The position numbers and the translations under genes were made by a program. Below, in pieces: positions 34,914 through 43,253 of a DNA stretch of 64,000 bases. The number at the start of each line of letters is the position of its first letter. Positions within the stretch are counted from its first letter, which is position 1. Under the pieces are notes generated by a model. It had not been told where the DNA came from. It saw nothing but the letters and a program-made list of their open reading frames with translations, and ran no database searches. The DNA is from Nocardioides jiangsuensis (GTDB taxonomy: Bacteria; Actinomycetota; Actinomycetes; Propionibacteriales; Nocardioidaceae), in the NCBI RefSeq assembly GCF_019679455.1, contig NZ_JAIEZQ010000002.1, forward strand, positions 1 through 64,000. Reading direction: 5' to 3'.

Positions 34914-35082
34914 GTTGAGAGGTCACTCGTTCGGCGTTGACGCGTCAGTCCGTCGGCGTCGAGACGTCAGTCGTTCCGGGTTGTCCCCAGGGTGGGCCGA
35001 ACGAGTGACCTCTCGCGCCGTACGACTGACGTCTGAACGCGGTACGACTGACCTCTCAACACCGCACGGGTGACGTCTGAAC
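34914..35082. repeat. Head-to-head array of seven 22-bp repeat units
   Basis: Three contiguous forward units (34914-34935, 34936-34957, 34958-34979), a 16-bp spacer, then four contiguous reverse units (34996-35016, 35017-35038, 35039-35060, 35061-35082). The forward consensus begins GTTGAGACGTCAGTCG and ends TTCGGC. Unit 1 and unit 4 share a perfect 19-bp inverted repeat (34917-34935 with 34996-35014). The array fills the 183 bp between two convergent stop codons. Confidence 0.93.
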
Positions 35083-35089
35083 GCGGGGG

Positions 35090-35521
35090 CTACTCCTCGT
35101 CGATGACGTGTACGGCGGCCTCCTCGGCGCTCGCGCCGGCGCCGTCGATGCCCACGTCCTCCGCGACGAGGTCCGCCTCCGTGTCCTCCGTGAGCCCCTC
35201 GTCCTCCGCGACGAGCCTCCCGGACCGGGCGTCCCCGACCTCGCCGCCGACGTTCTCGCCCTCGGTGGCCGCCAGCTCGTACGGGTCCGGTTCGGGCTCC
35301 TCCTGGGCGATCCGCTGGTCGAGCGTCTCGCCGACCAGCTCCTCGTACGGCGTGTTGCCGAACCCCTCGCCGGCCGACCACCTCTCCGGCGCGGTGTACC
35401 CCTCGTCGAGCGTGTCCTCGACGCCGCGGTCGACCAGGGTGTCCTCGGCCTGCAGCTGCGTCTCGTCGTCGACGCTGTACTCGCCGTAGATCTCGCCGTT
35501 CTCGGGGGTGTTCTCGCTCAT
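35090..35521 (-). CDS. DUF5709 family acidic protein
   Basis: 143 residues, strongly acidic, with the family N terminus (NGEIYGEYSVDDETQLQ, then EDTLVDRGVEDTLDEGY). No enzyme motif or membrane segment. Actinobacteria-specific and uncharacterised. Its stop codon lies 7 bp from the 22-bp repeat array. Confidence 0.85.
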   Translation of the reverse strand: MSENTPENGEIYGEYSVDDETQLQAEDTLVDRGVEDTLDEGYTAPERWSAGEGFGNTPYEELVGETLDQRIAQEEPEPDPYELAATEGENVGGEVGDARSGRLVAEDEGLTEDTEADLVAEDVGIDGAGASAEEAAVHVIDEE

Positions 35522-35615
35522 GTCCTACCCTCCAGGTCGTCTCGGGCCGATGCCCTCGTGTCACGTTCGTTCGGGCGGGGCCAGTGCCCGATCGGGGCCC
35601 CGGCATGTGCCGCGG

Positions 35616-36056
35616 TCAGGTGAGCCGGGTCTCCAGGTCGCGCAGGTCCTTGCCGATGTTGCGGCGCACCATCGCGCCCATCACGGGACCGGCCACCTTG
35701 TAGTAGGTGCTCGCGTCGCCGCGGACCCGGATCTCCGCCCTGGTGCCCCGCTCGTGCGGCTCGAACCGGTAGGTGACGTGCATCGGCATCGGCCCGGACA
35801 CCGAGCGCATGTCGAGCAGCGCCGGCGGGTCGTAGCCGGTCACCTCGAGCACGTAGTCGATCCGCTTGCCCAGGAAGTACGCCGTGCGGGTGACCTGCGC
35901 GCCGAGACCGAAGCCGCCTCCGGGTGCCTCCCGGGTCAGCGAGGCCTCCTTGATGCCCTGCGTCCACTCGTGGTCGTGCCGCCAGTCCATGGCGTAGCCG
36001 GCCACCTGCACCGGGGGCATCGCGATGACCCGTTCCGCGTTCACATCCAGTCCCAT
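35616..36056 (-). CDS. SRPBCC (polyketide cyclase/START-like) protein
   Basis: 146 residues with the START-like pattern: a strand-rich N terminus (ERVIAMPPVQVAGYAMDW), a middle GYDPPALLDMRS and a C-terminal long helix (MGAMVRRNIGKDLRDLETRL). Probably binds a hydrophobic small molecule. The ATG at 36056 gives the usual family length. It stands between the DUF5709 and PaaI-like genes on the same strand with short gaps. Confidence 0.8.
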   Translation of the reverse strand: MGLDVNAERVIAMPPVQVAGYAMDWRHDHEWTQGIKEASLTREAPGGGFGLGAQVTRTAYFLGKRIDYVLEVTGYDPPALLDMRSVSGPMPMHVTYRFEPHERGTRAEIRVRGDASTYYKVAGPVMGAMVRRNIGKDLRDLETRLT

Positions 36057-36141
36057 GCGGCCAGTCTCGCACCCGGTACGGCGGCCCCGACGACCGCGGC
36101 GGACCGCCGTACGGCACCGGCCCGCCCGTCGGCCGGCCGGG

Positions 36142-36810
36142 CTACTCGAAGGAGTCCGGGCGTCGCGCGTCGGCCATCGCATCGCGGGCCCAGCGAGGCA
36201 GGACGAACAGCCCCTCGGCCTCGACGGTGGGGTTGCCCTCGGGGTCGAGGATCCGGCCGTGGACGGTGGTCTTGTAGCCGTTCACCTCGTGGATCGCCGC
36301 CTCCGCCCGCAGGTCGCCGAGCGGGGTGGGGCGGCGGTAGCTCAGGGCGAGCCGGCCGGTCATCCCGGGGGCGCCTCCGGCCGCGGCGGCCTCGCCGAGC
36401 ATCTGGTCGAGGATCAGCGCGCTGACCCCGCCGTGCACCAGCCCGGGCGGGCCCTCGTACATCGCGCCGAGGTGGAACGACGCCGCCGCGGTCCCGTCCG
36501 GGGTGCGCTCGACCCGGAGCGGCGGCGCGACCGGGTTCCGCAGCCCGACCACGGCGTTCCCGGGGTTGCGCATGGTGCCGTCCGGGCCGATCTCGACGCC
36601 GAGCGAGCCGGGTCGCTGCTGCTTGCCGAGGCGGGTGGTGAGCGCCTCGATCAGTGCGGTGATCTCCTCGACCTCGGCGTGGTCCACCTCGGTGCGCATC
36701 GTGGCGTCGACCAGCTCGCGGGTGCGCTGGGCGAGCGCGCCGAGGACCCGGTCCTGCTCGGCGAGGTCCGCGGTGCTCAGCGTCGTCCGGGTGTACGAGT
36801 CAGCGTCCAT
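36142..36810 (-). CDS. PaaI-family (hotdog) thioesterase with N-terminal extension
   Basis: 222 residues. The hotdog domain (about 90-205) has YEGPPGLVHGGVSALILDQ, the PaaI/YbdB hallmark with the HGG loop. The first 75 residues are a helical extension (LAQRTRELVDATMRTEVD). Hydrolyses acyl-CoA thioesters; substrate unknown. No pathway genes are next to it. Confidence 0.83.
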   Translation of the reverse strand: MDADSYTRTTLSTADLAEQDRVLGALAQRTRELVDATMRTEVDHAEVEEITALIEALTTRLGKQQRPGSLGVEIGPDGTMRNPGNAVVGLRNPVAPPLRVERTPDGTAAASFHLGAMYEGPPGLVHGGVSALILDQMLGEAAAAGGAPGMTGRLALSYRRPTPLGDLRAEAAIHEVNGYKTTVHGRILDPEGNPTVEAEGLFVLPRWARDAMADARRPDSFE

Positions 36811-36901
36811 CCGGCGAGCCTAGAACAGGTTCTGCACGATCGCGCGGCGGTGTGCGGCGGTGTGCGGCGGAACACAGCCGGGGCGGGCCGCGGCCACGAC
36901 C

Positions 36902-37333
36902 TCAGTCGGGCACCGCGGTGTGGTGCCGGTGCCCGTGCGTACGGCGGTCCTCCTTCATCTGCGCCTCGTACAGGTGCCGCCGCCCCTCGGTCAGCTTGTC
37001 GCGCACCCGCTGCTCCATCTCGCGGAACGGCCCCCAGTAGGTGTCGTCGTACGCCTCCATGATCTGGAACGTCCACCGCCCCGGTATCACGTTGCGCCCG
37101 ACGATCTCCCGCTCGATCTCCTCGGCCAGGTCGTGGTGGCCGGCGTCGTGGAGCTTGTCGACGGCCTCGCCGAGCTTGAGGTCCGCGGACCCGGTGAGCT
37201 GGTGGAAGGAGTACAGGTACCCGCGCGCCCGCTCGGTGGTCTCGAGCGCCTCGGTGACCAGGCCCACGGCCTCGATCGTGCGGGTGTCGACACCCGGGGG
37301 CGGCTGGTGCTCGGGAAGCGGCTCGTCGGCCAT
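36902..37333 (-). CDS. Conserved actinobacterial hypothetical protein
   Basis: 143 residues, charged and helical, no membrane segment. Recognisable stretches are GYLYSFHQLTGSADLKLGEA and VIPGRWTFQIMEAYDDTYW. The C terminus is His/Arg-rich (DRRTHGHRHH). GGAGAGG precedes the ATG at 37333. Similar proteins occur in Nocardioides-type genomes but I know no function. Divergent from the lipoprotein gene. Confidence 0.7.
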   Translation of the reverse strand: MADEPLPEHQPPPGVDTRTIEAVGLVTEALETTERARGYLYSFHQLTGSADLKLGEAVDKLHDAGHHDLAEEIEREIVGRNVIPGRWTFQIMEAYDDTYWGPFREMEQRVRDKLTEGRRHLYEAQMKEDRRTHGHRHHTAVPD

Positions 37334-37433
37334 GGCGGTTCCTCTCCGGTCGGGTGCAGCACAGGTCTCCCATTCTGCGTCGAGAATGCGCGTCGCGCCG
37401 GGGCTCTGCCGGACCCGACCGCACCCGGCTGCG

Positions 37434-37439
37434 TAGGTT
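37434..37439 (+). promoter_or_regulatory. -10 box of a leaderless lipoprotein gene
   Basis: TAGGTT ends 7 nt before the GTG at 37447, with no ribosome-binding site between. The spacing places the transcription start at or next to the start codon. Confidence 0.5.
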
Positions 37440-37446
37440 GGGTGCC

Positions 37447-37848
37447 GTGCACCGACCTCGACCCCGTACGGCGCCGCGCGCCCTGCGCCTGGGCGCCGTC
37501 CTCTCCGTCCTGGCCGCGTGCGGCGGCTGTCTCGGCGACCCGGGATCCCCGCCGGAGGTGGCGCCGATCGAGGTGGTCGCGCGCGACACCGGGGAGCCGG
37601 CGTGCCTGCTGAACCGGGCGGACGTCGCGGCCGGCGTGCACCAGACCTTCCTGCTCGCCGAGGGCGGTCCCGCCACGATCCGGCTGTTCGACCCCGACGG
37701 CGCGGTGATCCTCGAGTCGGCGGTGGCCGACGGGGACGGCGCGACCAGCAACCCGGAGCTCGTCGAGGGCGACCACGTCGTCGAGTGCCGCTGGCCCGAC
37801 GGGGAGCGCAGGACGGTCCGGCTGACCGTCGTCCCCGGCCGGCTGTAG
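37447..37848 (+). CDS. Small putative lipoprotein
   Basis: 133 residues. N terminus RPRPRT, then a hydrophobic stretch ending LSVLAACGG, a lipobox with the modifiable Cys near residue 23. The rest is a beta-rich domain (TIRLFDPDGAVILESAV, VVECRWPDGERRTVRLTVV) resembling a small extracellular carbohydrate- or protein-binding module. GTG start is placed by the lipobox and the TAGGTT box. No known family. Confidence 0.65.
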   Translation: MHRPRPRTAPRALRLGAVLSVLAACGGCLGDPGSPPEVAPIEVVARDTGEPACLLNRADVAAGVHQTFLLAEGGPATIRLFDPDGAVILESAVADGDGATSNPELVEGDHVVECRWPDGERRTVRLTVVPGRL

Positions 37849-37951
37849 CGCCCGCGCCCCGGGCCCGACCCCGCGCCGGAGCGGCGGAACCGGGCGTCCC
37901 GGGCCAGTTTTTCGCCGGCTGTAACCCAGCGGGCCAGGTGTTTTCGTGCCC

Positions 37952-37966
37952 GTAACGTCTCGTTAC
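37952..37966. promoter_or_regulatory. Inverted repeat GTAACG-TCT-CGTTAC
   Basis: Perfect 6-bp arms, 66 bp before the small repeat-containing gene at 38032. Candidate operator. The remaining 183-bp gap (37849-38031) shows no gene. Confidence 0.4.
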
Positions 37967-38031
37967 TTCGCGGAGCTTTTCGCTGGTCACGATGGATCTC
38001 GTCGCACACCGCACGCACGAGGGAGAACACC

Positions 38032-38280
38032 ATGACCGCCATGCCGCACACCGCCCCCAGCCGCACCGCCCCCAGCCGCACCGCCCCCAGCCGCACCGCC
38101 CCCAGCCGCACCGCCCCCGACGCGGACGTCGTCGTCGAGGGCGGTGCAGTCCTCCGGATGCCGCGCAAGCCGCGCCGCAAGCTCGAGGGGCTGTCGGAGC
38201 TGCTCGACCAGCGCGCCGACCTGCGCGGCGCCTACGCGCCCGCGGACTACCTGGAGGAAGCCATCCGCTGGAGCGCCTGA
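38032..38280 (+). CDS. Small hypothetical protein with TAPSR tandem repeats
   Basis: 82 residues. Residues 7-26 are four exact TAPSR repeats, followed by a basic segment (MPRKPRRKLEGLSELLDQ) and a short C-terminal helix. GAGGGAG is 8 nt before the ATG. No known family. The repeats are in frame with 15-bp DNA units, so copy-number change would alter length without shifting frame. Confidence 0.65.
   Translation: MTAMPHTAPSRTAPSRTAPSRTAPSRTAPDADVVVEGGAVLRMPRKPRRKLEGLSELLDQRADLRGAYAPADYLEEAIRWSA
38050..38118 (+). repeat. 15-bp in-frame tandem repeat, about 4.6 copies
   Basis: Unit ACCGCCCCCAGCCGC, four identical copies (38050-38109), then a 9-bp partial copy. All lie inside the 82-residue ORF. 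Confidence 0.95.
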
Positions 38281-38390
38281 GGCCCGGGGTGGCCGGGTCC
38301 GGGGCACGCCGCCCTTCCCGGCGCAGCACCCCCGGGGGGGCTTTGCGCGGTTTCCACCCGCACGTCCCGTCCGACCGGGATCATCGGAGG

Positions 38391-40115
38391 ATGCGAGGAC
38401 CCGACCTGGACGACGGGCTCCGGGCGCTGCTCGAGCGGCACCGGGAGCGGGCGATCGACGTGGTCCTGGTGGCCGCGTCGACGTACGACGGCGGCCCGCT
38501 CGCGGACACCGCGGAGGGCCGCGGCCTCCTGGCGCTCGCCCCGGAGCGGCTGGTCTCGGTCGCGGTGTACGTCGTCGCGGGGGCGGTGCAGGCGCAACCG
38601 CTGCCGGAGCGGTTCGTGACCGAGGACCTGTACCGGGTGGCCGCGTCGGACCTGTTCGCGAGCACGGTGCTGGAGAGCCTGCGCCGGCGCCGGCTGCCCT
38701 ACTCCGCGCAGGACGCGCGGCTGCTGCTCGAGCTGGCCTGCTCCCCGTTCGAGGTCGGCGCCTTCGACTTCGCCGTCGCGGCGGCCGGTGCCGTGCTGCG
38801 ACACGACCCCGCGGACCTGCTGGTCGTCGAGGGGCTGACCCGGGCCGAGCGGGTGCTCCGCGAGCAGCCGGTGCACCGGTACCTGATCCCGGGGCTGCGG
38901 CAGAAGGTCCGCGCGATGATCGCCGCGCACGCCCCGGCCGGCCTGCTGGACCTGTCGGCGGTGGAGGTCACCGACCACTGGGGTCCGGTGGTCCGCGCGG
39001 CCGCCGAACGGATCGCGGAGGACTGGGACGGCGCTCAGCCGCTCCTGGCCCGCCTCGCGGCCGCGACCCAGGCCCGGCCCACCGCCCGGTGGCAGCGCGA
39101 GGTGCGGGAGCTGGTCGCCGGGTCACCACCGGCCGCGGAGCTGCTCCGGACGATGCTGGAGGCGCTGGTCGCCGCGGACCTGGCACCCGTCCCGCCCGAC
39201 GAGGTGGACTCGGGTGGGTCCACGTGGCTGGTGAGCCGGGCCAACGCGGTCGTGGTCCGCGGGGCCGCCCTGGCCAGCCGGTACGTCGACGCGGCGTGGG
39301 TGACGCCGCTGCTCGGGCAGGTCGTGCTGCGGGGCGCCGCGAGCCATCCGCAGCGGTTCGTCACCGTGGCCCTGTGCGCCAAGGCCGCGGCCGGCGCGGT
39401 CGACGCGCTGGAGGCCCGGAGCCGGGCCGGTGAGGCGGCGGCGCGCGAGCAGCTGGAGCAGCTGTTCGGGGAGCTGACCCGCCGCGAGCTGCTGAAGCGG
39501 GTCGCGGCCGCGCTCGGCACTCCCGAGGACGAGCTGCGCCGCCGCGCGCGCGAGGTCGGCAGGGCCAAGGACCAGGTCCAGGCCGCCCAGGCCTCGCGGG
39601 CGCCCCGACGGGCGCAGTCCGCGCTGGGCCGGGTGACGCGGACGCAGGTCAGGCCCGCGCTGCTCGCCGCCGGCTTCACCGCGGGGCCGGGCCAGTCGTT
39701 CTGGCGCCGGGGCGCGAGGTCGGTGTTGGGGGTCCGGCTGGGCGTCGCGGACACCGCCGCGGTGGTCACGCTCGCCGTCTGGCTCGCCACCGACCTCACC
39801 GCCCCGCAGCTGGAGGTGCTCCCGGCCGCGGAGATGCCGCCGGTGGCGCGGTTCGACGTCCTGGCCCGCCTGGTCGGGCCGGAGCGCGGCCACTGGCCGG
39901 TGCGGCTGGACGAGCCGGGACTCGAGGGACGGATGGCTTCCGTCGTACACGCGCTGACCGAGGTCGGCCTGCCCTGGCTCGCGCGCTGGGACCACCCGCG
40001 TACGGCGGCGGAGATGCTGGCCGCGCGCGACTACGCGGCCCACCCGGGGATCGAGGTGGCGACGTTCGGCAGCCCGGACCTCGCGGAACGCGTCGCCCGG
40101 CGGGCGGGAGGCTGA
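38391..40115 (+). CDS. Uncharacterised protein, possible DUF4304-like C-terminal domain
   Basis: 574 residues, Ala/Arg/Leu-rich, without membrane segments. The N-terminal 400 residues have no motif I recognise. About residues 418-520 (TQVRPALLAAGFTAGPGQSF, then WRRGARSVLGVRLGV) resemble DUF4304, a small domain of unknown role; this is a weak resemblance. The ATG at 38391 is directly preceded by GGAGG with no spacer, so the true start may be a later GTG. It converges on the LmeA-like gene. Confidence 0.6.
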   Translation: MRGPDLDDGLRALLERHRERAIDVVLVAASTYDGGPLADTAEGRGLLALAPERLVSVAVYVVAGAVQAQPLPERFVTEDLYRVAASDLFASTVLESLRRRRLPYSAQDARLLLELACSPFEVGAFDFAVAAAGAVLRHDPADLLVVEGLTRAERVLREQPVHRYLIPGLRQKVRAMIAAHAPAGLLDLSAVEVTDHWGPVVRAAAERIAEDWDGAQPLLARLAAATQARPTARWQREVRELVAGSPPAAELLRTMLEALVAADLAPVPPDEVDSGGSTWLVSRANAVVVRGAALASRYVDAAWVTPLLGQVVLRGAASHPQRFVTVALCAKAAAGAVDALEARSRAGEAAAREQLEQLFGELTRRELLKRVAAALGTPEDELRRRAREVGRAKDQVQAAQASRAPRRAQSALGRVTRTQVRPALLAAGFTAGPGQSFWRRGARSVLGVRLGVADTAAVVTLAVWLATDLTAPQLEVLPAAEMPPVARFDVLARLVGPERGHWPVRLDEPGLEGRMASVVHALTEVGLPWLARWDHPRTAAEMLAARDYAAHPGIEVATFGSPDLAERVARRAGG

Positions 40116-40155
40116 CCCGCCGGGGCCCGTCGTACGGCGGTGGGTGCCGGCTGCG

Positions 40156-40905
40156 TCAGGGGACGGTGAGGCGGGTGTTCCGCGACTGCGCCACCAGGCT
40201 CACGCCGGTGCCGTCCACCTCGGTGGAGGTCACCTCGAAACCCATCGGCAGGTCGGGCAGCGCGAAGGACCGGTCGAGCCCCTGCTCGACGAGGTCACGG
40301 GCGGCGTCGGGCAGCCTGCCCAGCGCGTTCCCGCGGAGCTTCAGGCGCATCGCGCCGTCGTTCACGACCGCGTCCACCGGGGCCCGCAGCCTGACCGCGC
40401 CGAGCGGGGTGGCCAGCTCCCCGGCCATCGCGAGACGGCCCTCGTCGCCCTCGGAGAAGCGCAGTTCCAGACCGCTCGCGCCGACCTCGTCGTCGACCAG
40501 CCGCTCGAACTCCTTGAACGGCATGTGGACCTCGACGGTGGCGTCCTCGACGCGCAGGGCGTCCAGGTCGCGGTTCACCAGGTCCTGGAACGGCGCCCGC
40601 AGGCCCTCCGCGACGCCGGTGGAGCGGTCCACCCGCAGGCCGCGGACCACGAACGCGTCGCCCACGTCCACCTGCACCCGGGTGTAGCGGCCCTGGAGCA
40701 CCTGGGTGAGGAACGGGAAGCCCCCGATGTCCACGCCGGGCGCGCTGGTCAGCTCCGCGCGCTGCTCGATCTGCTTCGAGAGCACCCGCTCGGCCGCCCA
40801 CGCGGCGCCGCGGTCGGCGGCGAGGACGAGCACGGCCAGGACCGCCACCACGCTGAAGATGCGCCTCACGGGACGCCCTGCTCTGCCATGCCTCAACCCT
40901 GACAT
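40156..40905 (-). CDS. LmeA-like (DUF2993) phospholipid-binding protein
   Basis: 249 residues. One N-terminal hydrophobic anchor (15-31), then the DUF2993 pattern: IEQRAELTSAPGVDIGGFPF, LTQVLQGRYTRVQVDV, FKEFERLVDDEVG and LRAPVDAVVNDG. LmeA of mycobacteria is a cell-envelope lipid-binding protein needed for lipomannan maturation. The ATG at 40905 lies 1 nt after GGAGG; a GTG 12 codons later is a possible alternative. Confidence 0.83.
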   Translation of the reverse strand: MSGLRHGRAGRPVRRIFSVVAVLAVLVLAADRGAAWAAERVLSKQIEQRAELTSAPGVDIGGFPFLTQVLQGRYTRVQVDVGDAFVVRGLRVDRSTGVAEGLRAPFQDLVNRDLDALRVEDATVEVHMPFKEFERLVDDEVGASGLELRFSEGDEGRLAMAGELATPLGAVRLRAPVDAVVNDGAMRLKLRGNALGRLPDAARDLVEQGLDRSFALPDLPMGFEVTSTEVDGTGVSLVAQSRNTRLTVP

Positions 40906-41023
40906 ACCTCCCCGCGCGGGCCGTCGGCCAGGGACCGGGGGCTGCCGCCGGCGTACGTCGGCTCGGTGACCGGCAGGCGTCGGGCACCTTCTCGCCCTTG
41001 GTGGCTGATGTGAGACTCGAGAT

Positions 41024-41686
41024 GTGCCATCGGGCGAGGGACCCGGCCGACGGGGAGCTCCGAGCCTGCGTCGCGCCTCGGCCGGCGCGGGCCGGTGGCT
41101 GGTGCCGTGGGTCCGCTGGGTGGTGGTCGCGGTCGTCGGGTTCGCCTTCGGCTACGCCGCCAACCAGCTGCCGGCGCCGGAGACGGTCGCCCGGATGTGG
41201 CCCGGGAGCCTCGGGGCGCCGTACGTGGTGCTGCCCTTCGTGGCCGGCGCCTGGGTCTTCCCGGGGCGTGCCGGTGCCGTGCTGGCCGGGCTGACCGTCG
41301 TGTTCGCCGGCTTCTTCGGCTACTACGCCGACCTCCTCGACGACCGGGGCGTGCCCTGGACCGTCCTGCTCACCCCACGGAACCCCTGGCTGCCCCTCGA
41401 GATCGCCGCCGGCGTCGTGTTCGGCTACCTCGGCCACCGGTGGTGGCGTCGGGGGAGCGCCCGCGCGGTGCTGGCCTGCGCCGCGGTGCCGGTCGTCGAG
41501 GCCGGGATCCTGCTCCTCGGCGTCCACTCCTGGGTGCTGCGGCGGGTGCTGGTCCTCGACCTGCACCCGCCGTTCTACTCGCGGTCGCCCTGGAACGTCG
41601 GGCTGTGGGTGGCCGAGGTCCTGGTCGCGGTCCTCCTGGCCTGGCTCGCGATCCGGCACGGCGTACGGCGCCGCCGGGACCGCTGA
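41024..41686 (+). CDS. Hypothetical membrane protein (about five TM segments)
   Basis: 220 residues. Hydrophobic segments near 28-48, 65-83, 85-103, 122-140 and 148-168, a last one at 190-210, and a basic C-terminal tail (RHGVRRRRDR). No catalytic motif. The start is uncertain (GTG at 41024 without a clear ribosome site). It lies next to the sulfur locus but nothing ties it to sulfur metabolism. Confidence 0.6.
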   Translation: MPSGEGPGRRGAPSLRRASAGAGRWLVPWVRWVVVAVVGFAFGYAANQLPAPETVARMWPGSLGAPYVVLPFVAGAWVFPGRAGAVLAGLTVVFAGFFGYYADLLDDRGVPWTVLLTPRNPWLPLEIAAGVVFGYLGHRWWRRGSARAVLACAAVPVVEAGILLLGVHSWVLRRVLVLDLHPPFYSRSPWNVGLWVAEVLVAVLLAWLAIRHGVRRRRDR

Positions 41687-41770
41687 CCCCCGGCGCGCAC
41701 GGGCGCGCGTCCCGGACCTGCGAGGCGCCGGCCCCTGCCACAACTGGCGGGACCGGCGTCCTGCGTGGAG

Positions 41771-43141
41771 TCAGGCGGGGCGGACCTGGTCGGACCGGGT
41801 GCCGCGACCGGTCAGTCCCTGCGTCGCGCGCAGATGCGTCGCCAGCCGGGCGGCCTGCTGCCGCAGGTCGGGGACGGCGGCGACCTCCCACTCGGTGCCG
41901 CGACGTGCCGCGCCCACCGCGTAGAGGCGCGGGTTCGTGCGGCCCTCCGCGTCGACCACCCTCCCGAGCGGGTCGAGGGCCAGCCCGAGACCGAGCCGGT
42001 GACCGCGCAGCGCGCCGCGGTCGAGCAGGGTGTCCACGAGCCGGCTCCAGCCCCGGGTCGGGACCGGGGCCGGGCCGGTGCAGTTGACGATCCGGTCGAA
42101 CGCCGCGGGGTCGACCTCGCCGACCTGGGCGACGCGCAGCGTGCCGGACTCCCGCAGCCGGTCGACGTACGCCGCCATCTCCGGCGACATGCGGTGCCGG
42201 GCCACCTCCCAGTGCCGGGCGACGTTGCGCACGAACCAGTCCTGGTCCGCGCGGGACAGGCCGGCCCACAGGTCGTTGGCGCAGGCGCGTACGGAGTCGA
42301 CCACGTCGCGCCAGTCGCCGCCGACGTCCTCCACCTCGCGGACCCGGGTGCGCACGCGCTCGATCAGCGTGTCGAGCGAGCCCACCCCCGGGTGGAAGGT
42401 GTCGTGCAGCCGGGCGCTGCCCCGCTTGTGGGCCGTGGGCAGCAGGCCGTGCCGGGAGACCGCGGTGAACCGGGTGCCGGGTGACGCCTCGTGCATCCGC
42501 GCGACGACGTCGACCATCGTCAGCCCGGTGCCCACCAGCAGCACCTCGCGGGCGGGTTCGCCGCTCCCGGTCGGGCTCTCGGCCCACGGGTCGGGCTGGT
42601 AGCGGTCGCCCCAGCGCTCGTACTCGGCCTGCCGGCGCGGGGGCGGGTTCCCGAGCGCGAGGACGACCGTGTCCCCCGGCAGCTCCCGGCCGTCGGCGAG
42701 GAGCACGGTGAGCCCGTCCTCGTCCTGGCGTACGTCGACCACCTCGCCGCGGTCGCGCCGCAGCATGCTGCCCGCGGGTGTCGGCGCGTCGTCGAGCACC
42801 CCGGCGAGGTAGCGGCCGTAGACCTCGCGCTGCAGGAACGTCGTGGGCTCGACCGGCAGGCCGCGCTCGGCGCACCAGCGGAGCAGGTGGTCCGGGTCGC
42901 CCTCGACGGCGCTGAGCCGGCCGGCGAAGTTGTTGAGCGTGTGCAGCGGGTGGCGCGTCCGGTAGGCCAGCCCCGGACCCATCGCGGCGTCCTTCTCGAC
43001 GACACGGACGTCCACCGGGTGCGCCGGGTCGGCCGCGCGGAGGAGGTGCGCCGCGGTGATCACCCCCGCGGCGCCTCCGCCCACGACCACCACCCTGGTC
43101 GGCCGGACCTCGACCTCTCCGTCGGCAACGAGATTCCGCAT
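41771..43141 (-). CDS. FAD/NAD(P)-binding oxidoreductase
   Basis: 456 residues. N-terminal dinucleotide motif VVVVGGGAAGVITA, GPGLAYRTRHPLHTLNNFAG typical of the FAD-NAD(P)-binding group 9 family, a second glycine motif LLVGTGLTMVDV (about 220-231) and a C-terminal DEG/NPRLYAVGAA pattern. Family members include putative hydroxyacylglutathione-linked or sulfur-metabolism flavoproteins. The ATG at 43141 has GGAGGATCG upstream. Divergent from the alkanesulfonate operon across 112 bp, suggesting shared control. Confidence 0.82.
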   Translation of the reverse strand: MRNLVADGEVEVRPTRVVVVGGGAAGVITAAHLLRAADPAHPVDVRVVEKDAAMGPGLAYRTRHPLHTLNNFAGRLSAVEGDPDHLLRWCAERGLPVEPTTFLQREVYGRYLAGVLDDAPTPAGSMLRRDRGEVVDVRQDEDGLTVLLADGRELPGDTVVLALGNPPPRRQAEYERWGDRYQPDPWAESPTGSGEPAREVLLVGTGLTMVDVVARMHEASPGTRFTAVSRHGLLPTAHKRGSARLHDTFHPGVGSLDTLIERVRTRVREVEDVGGDWRDVVDSVRACANDLWAGLSRADQDWFVRNVARHWEVARHRMSPEMAAYVDRLRESGTLRVAQVGEVDPAAFDRIVNCTGPAPVPTRGWSRLVDTLLDRGALRGHRLGLGLALDPLGRVVDAEGRTNPRLYAVGAARRGTEWEVAAVPDLRQQAARLATHLRATQGLTGRGTRSDQVRPA

Positions 43142-43199
43142 CGATCCTCCATCTGTCGGTCCACATGTCGGCGCGCCTTGCATGGAACGCCGTCGTTCT

Positions 43200-43239
43200 G
43201 TCTAGTATCACCACTAACTTACTAGACATTGACTAGTTC
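43200..43239. promoter_or_regulatory. CTAG-containing operator of the sulfonate operon
   Basis: Inverted repeat GTCTAGTA (43200-43207) and TACTAGAC (43220-43227) with a 12-bp spacer, followed by a third CTAG in GACTAGTTC (43231-43239). It is AT-rich compared with the surrounding coding DNA. It sits between the divergent flavoprotein gene and the first ssu-type gene. Confidence 0.6.
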
Positions 43240-43253
43240 AGAGGAGTGGCTAC

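Noticed and set aside
34914-35082. CRISPR array
   Set aside because: Units touch each other with no spacers, orientation flips in the middle, and there are no cas genes.
37992-38390. Upstream extension of the 574-residue protein to a 707-codon frame
   Set aside because: The extension runs through the separate 82-residue gene in another frame and is Pro/Arg-rich shadow sequence.
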